Of a stretch of DNA of 64,000 bases, positions 61,801 through 64,000 are shown piece by piece. Location: the NCBI GenBank assembly GCA_965199905.1, contig OZ241366.1, forward strand, positions 186,001 through 250,000, written 5' to 3'. Under the pieces are notes generated by a model. It was not told where the DNA came from. It saw only the letters and a program-made list of their open reading frames with translations, and ran no database searches. How positions within the stretch are numbered: the stretch's first letter is position 1; each line of letters opens with the position of its first letter. The DNA comes from Ilyomonas sp965199905 (lineage in GTDB: Bacteria; Bacteroidota; Bacteroidia; Chitinophagales; Chitinophagaceae). Made by a program: the position numbers and the translations under genes.

Positions 61801-62080
61801 GGCACCGGTGTTTTCGTTTACCTCGTATATAGATAGCCATAAGACGAAAACGTATGTTGCTGGCGGCAATTTTTATGAAGTATCACCCTACGAAGGCAGG
61901 TATGATGCGATGTTGCCGGTAATATTTCGCTTTGAAAAACACGAAGCTTTGCAAACAGGACTCATTCCTGAAAAAGGCTGTGTGCGCAGGATGCAGTCTG
62001 TAACAATGAGCAACGGCAAACCTGCGTTGCTGATGGCAAGAAACAATGATTCGCTGACCTTATTTAAAACCGTAAAATAA
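58811..62080 (+). CDS. FG-GAP/VCBS repeat lipoprotein with ASPIC/UnbV domain
   Basis: A 1089-residue exported lipoprotein (signal ending FLSC, Cys about 19). It has about seven FG-GAP/VCBS-type calcium-binding repeats (DFNNDGKEDIFLVG, DINGDGWMDIYV, DYDNDGDLDCFL, DLNNDGWMDIYV, DYNNDGWPDVMT, DFDNDGYKDLFI, DLDNDGDLDLIV), an ASPIC/UnbV domain at about 530-590 (HVGLGASTHVDSMLIMWSSG), then a second repeat set to about residue 900. Proteins of this CRTAC1-like type are common in mannan and other PULs, where they are thought to bind glycan or anchor partners; their exact role is not established. It ends six bases before the GH76 gene. Confidence 0.9.
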   Translation: MQIKRFSYCWLMVLLFLSCGSKDALLFIQMDAKTTGIDFVNHSLGNDSINILTYPYLYNGAGVAVADFNNDGKEDIFLVGNKKGSSKLYFNESNFKFTEVTKQAGVAGFADWQTGVSTVDINGDGWMDIYVSTVSIPGIFKSANELYLNNKNGTFTEAAKQYGLNFAGHTTQAAFFDYDNDGDLDCFLLNHPVSYTDDYKTVAQREIRDSLSGDKLMRNDNGVFTDVTRTAGIYSSNIAYGLGIAVGDLNNDGWMDIYVSNDFKENDYCYINNGNGTFSEKVKDLFGHTSRFSMGNDMADYNNDGWPDVMTLDMLSRDEKVLKSSVADDDIETYDYKHHFGFHYQFSKNCLQQNIDGKYFADKGLQSGVAATDWSWSPLLADFDNDGYKDLFISNGFKYRVNDLDFNVFVQNTLTADQKKGILTKKYALTGKIPGGAVPDYFYLNDKEGGFSDASSNTGFTMPTLSSGAAYADLDNDGDLDLIVNRLDAPTGIYQNNISAKHYLQIKLKGVGQNTNGIGAKVYVFTQWNMQYIQQSTVRGFMSSISPLLHVGLGASTHVDSMLIMWSSGKGQWLRNVEADTLLVLNEKDASTTVLPYRPKHLTDTLWHDETAASGLTFAHTEDAFDDMARQPLLPHSLATQGPALAVADVNSDGIDDFFIGGAKGQTAALFLQNSNGFIRSMQPAFAADSLYEDVDALFFDADGDGDKDLYVVSGGNEWFGRNDLLNDRLYLNDGNGHFEKSHTVPPLYENKSCVAVCDWDKDGDIDLFVGGRANARMYGFTPSSVLLQNDGKGNFSEVTNTVAKGLQNAGMVTCAVWSDVDGNGWKDLIVAGEWMPVTLFKNNKGILEKQSLPTLDKSNGWWNCLYADDVDGDGDEDFLLGNWGTNTKLTATADFPLQMNLSDWNGNGETEPVLSVADGKNYYPFVSKTDLEKRMPFIKKQFLKYGDAAGKTTAELLGENKMKGSRKLVAYTLGSAVIWNDNGILHMQSLPSFLQAAPVFSFTSYIDSHKTKTYVAGGNFYEVSPYEGRYDAMLPVIFRFEKHEALQTGLIPEKGCVRRMQSVTMSNGKPALLMARNNDSLTLFKTVK

Positions 62081-62086
62081 AACGAT

Positions 62087-63256
62087 ATGCATATTATGAA
62101 CCGTGTGAAGACTGGAATAATAGTGTTTGTGATGGCGATAAGTTTTGCTTCTTGCCTGAAGCAGAACGAAGACAATCCGCCCGTAGTGAACCCGCCCGAC
62201 AGCACCGGCGGCACGCCGGTGATAACTTACGACTGGAGCAAAATAGCCGACACAGCGCAATCGTCTATGAACCTGTTCTGGTCGCCATCCGATAAGTATT
62301 ACTTAAAAACGAACGCAACCAGTGAGTGGACGGCTTATTGGCCAAACGCGCATGCCCTGGACATACTTGTTGACGGTTACCTGCGCACTTCCTCTGCAAG
62401 CCTGAAGACGAGAATGAGCGACCTGCTGGCGGGTGTGTATGCAAAGAACGGAAACACCTGGCTGAACTACTATTATGATGATATGGAATGGATGGCGCTT
62501 GCCAACCTGCGTGCTTATGCCGCTACCAATGATGCCTCGTTTAAAACGGTAACGGAAACGCTGTGGAGCGATATAAAAAACGGTTGGAGCAGCGACCTCG
62601 GCGGCGGCATCTGGTGGCGGAAAGACAACTCATCAAAGAATGCACCTTCTAACCTGCCGGCAGCTATACTGGCCGCGCGGCTGTACCAGGCATTTGGTGA
62701 TGCTGCCGACCTTGACTGGGCAAAGAACATTTATGCCTGGCAGAAGGCCAATCTTTACGAGAGCACAAGCGGGCTGGTGTATGATAATATTGCTGCCGAT
62801 GGCACAAAAAATACATCATGGAAATTTACCTACAACCAGGGAACTTTTATCGGCGCTGCTTTGGAGTTATATAAAATCACAAAAGACGTAACCTATCTGA
62901 ATGATGCCCTGAAGGCAGCCGACTACACACTGAACAGCGGTTTCTATACATCGAACGGCATACTGAAAGATGAAGGTGGTGGGGATGGCGGATTGTTCAA
63001 AGGCGTATTTGTGCGCTACTTCAACCGGCTCATTATTGAAGGTGGAATTGAAGCCGGCAAGAAAACGCTTTATATAAATTTCATGAAAAAATGCGGTGAA
63101 ACGCTGTGGAGTCAGGGCACCAATAAAACGAACTACCTGTTCGGCAGTTCGTGGACATCTGCACCCGGCAATACGCAGGACTTTACCGTTCAGGAAAGTG
63201 GTGTGATGCTAACGGAAGCTTTGGCTGAGTTGAAAAAGCTGGGATTGATGAATTAA
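62087..63256 (+). CDS. Glycoside hydrolase family 76 lipoprotein (endo-alpha-1,6-mannanase type)
   Basis: The 389-residue protein has a lipoprotein signal (ASCLK, Cys about 23) and a Pro/Asn-rich linker. The (alpha/alpha)6 GH76 domain includes YYYDDMEWMALANLRAY (shown in part), where D131 and D132 are the catalytic pair seen in GH76 enzymes, WWRKDNSSKNAPSNLPAAIL and FTYNQGTFIGAALELYK. GH76 enzymes cut alpha-1,6-mannose backbones of fungal and plant mannans. It lies six bases after the ASPIC gene. Lipidation suggests it sits on the cell surface and makes the oligosaccharides that SusC/D import. The locus lacks GH92, GH38 and other mannan side-chain enzymes, at least inside the window. Confidence 0.92.
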   Translation: MHIMNRVKTGIIVFVMAISFASCLKQNEDNPPVVNPPDSTGGTPVITYDWSKIADTAQSSMNLFWSPSDKYYLKTNATSEWTAYWPNAHALDILVDGYLRTSSASLKTRMSDLLAGVYAKNGNTWLNYYYDDMEWMALANLRAYAATNDASFKTVTETLWSDIKNGWSSDLGGGIWWRKDNSSKNAPSNLPAAILAARLYQAFGDAADLDWAKNIYAWQKANLYESTSGLVYDNIAADGTKNTSWKFTYNQGTFIGAALELYKITKDVTYLNDALKAADYTLNSGFYTSNGILKDEGGGDGGLFKGVFVRYFNRLIIEGGIEAGKKTLYINFMKKCGETLWSQGTNKTNYLFGSSWTSAPGNTQDFTVQESGVMLTEALAELKKLGLMN

Positions 63257-63731
63257 ACGGACAAGCTATCCGGTTGTTTTTACAACATGGATTTTCACAA
63301 ACATTGAAGATTTGGTAACGACATTCTTGTAAGCTTAGCAAAGTCATTCATTTGGCAAGAACAGAATTTATTTACTAATGAAAAACACTTGGTGTTTATG
63401 TTTTCATAAGATGCATCGTTTCATGCAGTAAAGGCTGTGCAGCCTTTTTGCTTAGGTCTTATAAAAATCTTTGTGAAGAGTACCGGAAGGTGAAGAAATT
63501 TTTTATACAAAGTCAGTTTCGTCATTCATGAATGTCTAAGGCAGGTTCAATTCACTCGTGCGATCTCTTTGGAACTGTTTAAGAATTTAGTTTACTATGA
63601 ATGATATTGAAGAAGCGATACTGTTATGCCTGCCAAGCCATTGGCTTGGCAGGCTTTAGGAGGCATCTCTACATAGTGATAAGTCAATTACATAAAGTCT
63701 GGTAGTGTTAGTAATTTAGCTATAAAAAGCT
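63257..63731. other. Gap between GH76 and the second IS630 gene
   Basis: It has a small stem near 63430-63449 (AAAGGC / GCCTTT with T run), the 12-base stem at 63628-63654 and TGGTAGTGTTA at 63700-63710. No gene was found. Confidence 0.45.
63628..63654. terminator. Perfect 12-base inverted repeat upstream of the second IS630 gene
   Basis: GCCTGCCAAGCC (63628-63639) pairs with GGCTTGGCAGGC (63643-63654) around a three-base loop. It may end PUL transcripts or mark an element boundary. Confidence 0.6.
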
Positions 63732-64000
63732 ATGATACGATATAAAGTTACCTTAACAGAAGTAAAAACAGAACAGTTAGAAAAGATTTTAAGCAAGGGC
63801 AAACATAGTTCTTTGCAGTTCCGTAATACCTGCATCCTGCTGAATGTAGATGAATCAAAAGGAGATCAGAAATTTTCCAATGAGCAGATTGCAGGTGTAC
63901 TGCATGTGAATACAAAAACAGTAGAGAGAGTAAAGCAGCGTTTTGTAGAAGAGGGTTTTGAAGCCTGCATAGAGCGCAAGGCGTATCCAGAGGCAAAGGA
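63732..64000 (+). CDS. IS630-family transposase, 5' part (continues past window)
   Basis: The frame starts at ATG 63732 (MIRYKVTLTEVKTEQLEKIL) and runs off the window after 89 codons. It reads as the helix-turn-helix start of an IS630-type transposase: QLEKILSKGKHSSLQFRN, then NTCILLNVDESKGD and NEQIAGVLHVNTKTVERVKQ followed by RFVEEGFEACIERK. The catalytic part is outside the window. It is a different IS630 subtype from the dead copy at 48840-49614. It ends the PUL side and, with the dead copy, brackets the PUL. Confidence 0.8.
   Translation, partial: MIRYKVTLTEVKTEQLEKILSKGKHSSLQFRNTCILLNVDESKGDQKFSNEQIAGVLHVNTKTVERVKQRFVEEGFEACIERKAYPEAK

Noticed and set aside
1..64000. CRISPR arrays, rRNA genes, prophage or toxin-antitoxin modules
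   Set aside because: No regularly spaced direct repeats, rRNA sequence, phage structural genes or paired small toxin/antitoxin genes could be found.

Overview
ORGANISM. The window looks like a chromosomal segment of a Bacteroidota bacterium, most likely family Chitinophagaceae. Evidence: a SusC/SusD pair with ECF sigma factor and FecR anti-sigma, gliding protein GldC, an UpxY-type NusG paralogue, BatB/BatC, the family-specific proteins DUF1599 and BT_3928-like, and repeated TAnnTTTG promoter elements placed just upstream of starts. One tRNA-Met is present; there are no rRNA genes, CRISPR arrays or prophage. Genus assignment is inference. LAYOUT. 0-4 kb: end of a surface-polysaccharide locus on the minus strand (partial Wzx-like flippase, fucosyltransferase-like protein, Wzc-type tyrosine autokinase). 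4.5-16 kb: mixed housekeeping genes (gltX, cyclophilin-type lipoprotein, methyltransferase, hexapeptide acyltransferase, class D beta-lactamase, batB-batC, DUF1599, BT_3928-like membrane protein, DUF721, CBS protein, hydrolase, cvpA, yqeY, gldC). 16.4-19.8 kb: glycosyltransferase, a MurU-like nucleotidyltransferase and an unusual AmgK-like kinase fused to a RapZ C-terminal domain, suggesting cell-wall sugar salvage coupled to amino-sugar sensing. 20-31 kb: trhO, purC, a lone TonB receptor, a photolyase-like protein, proline dehydrogenase, thyA, folA and a methyltransferase. 31-39.3 kb: a minus-strand nucleotide-sugar cassette led by upxY (nucleotide-sugar dehydrogenase, C-methyltransferase, rfbF, two SDR epimerases, RfbC-like epimerase, SAF oxidoreductase) with no glycosyltransferase of its own. 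39.6-48.3 kb: two unknown exported proteins, then def, ruvX, an aminotransferase, a candidate small RNA, tRNA-Met, an FAH-family gene, pth, rplY, prs and radC. 48.4-50.2 kb: a mobile-element graveyard with a dead IS630 transposase, a truncated membrane-protein gene and a frame-broken gene. 50.4-63.3 kb: a polysaccharide-utilisation locus (ECF sigma, FecR, STN-bearing SusC, SusD, SusE-like, FG-GAP/ASPIC lipoprotein, GH76 lipoprotein) predicted to act on alpha-1,6-mannan. 63.7-64 kb: start of a second IS630-family transposase. HOW IT FITS. In the PUL, glycan binding by the SusC STN domain should relay through FecR to the ECF sigma factor, which would switch on the transporter and the GH76 enzyme. 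The upxY cassette probably supplies a modified sugar to polysaccharide machinery encoded elsewhere, possibly the locus at the left edge. Points most worth a second look: the kinase-RapZ fusion beside MurU; the upxY frame, whose only sensible start codon is ATA; a promoter-plus-terminator small-RNA unit near 44.1 kb; a three-copy dispersed repeat whose hairpin loop is inverted in one copy; and the IS630-bracketed mannan PUL.
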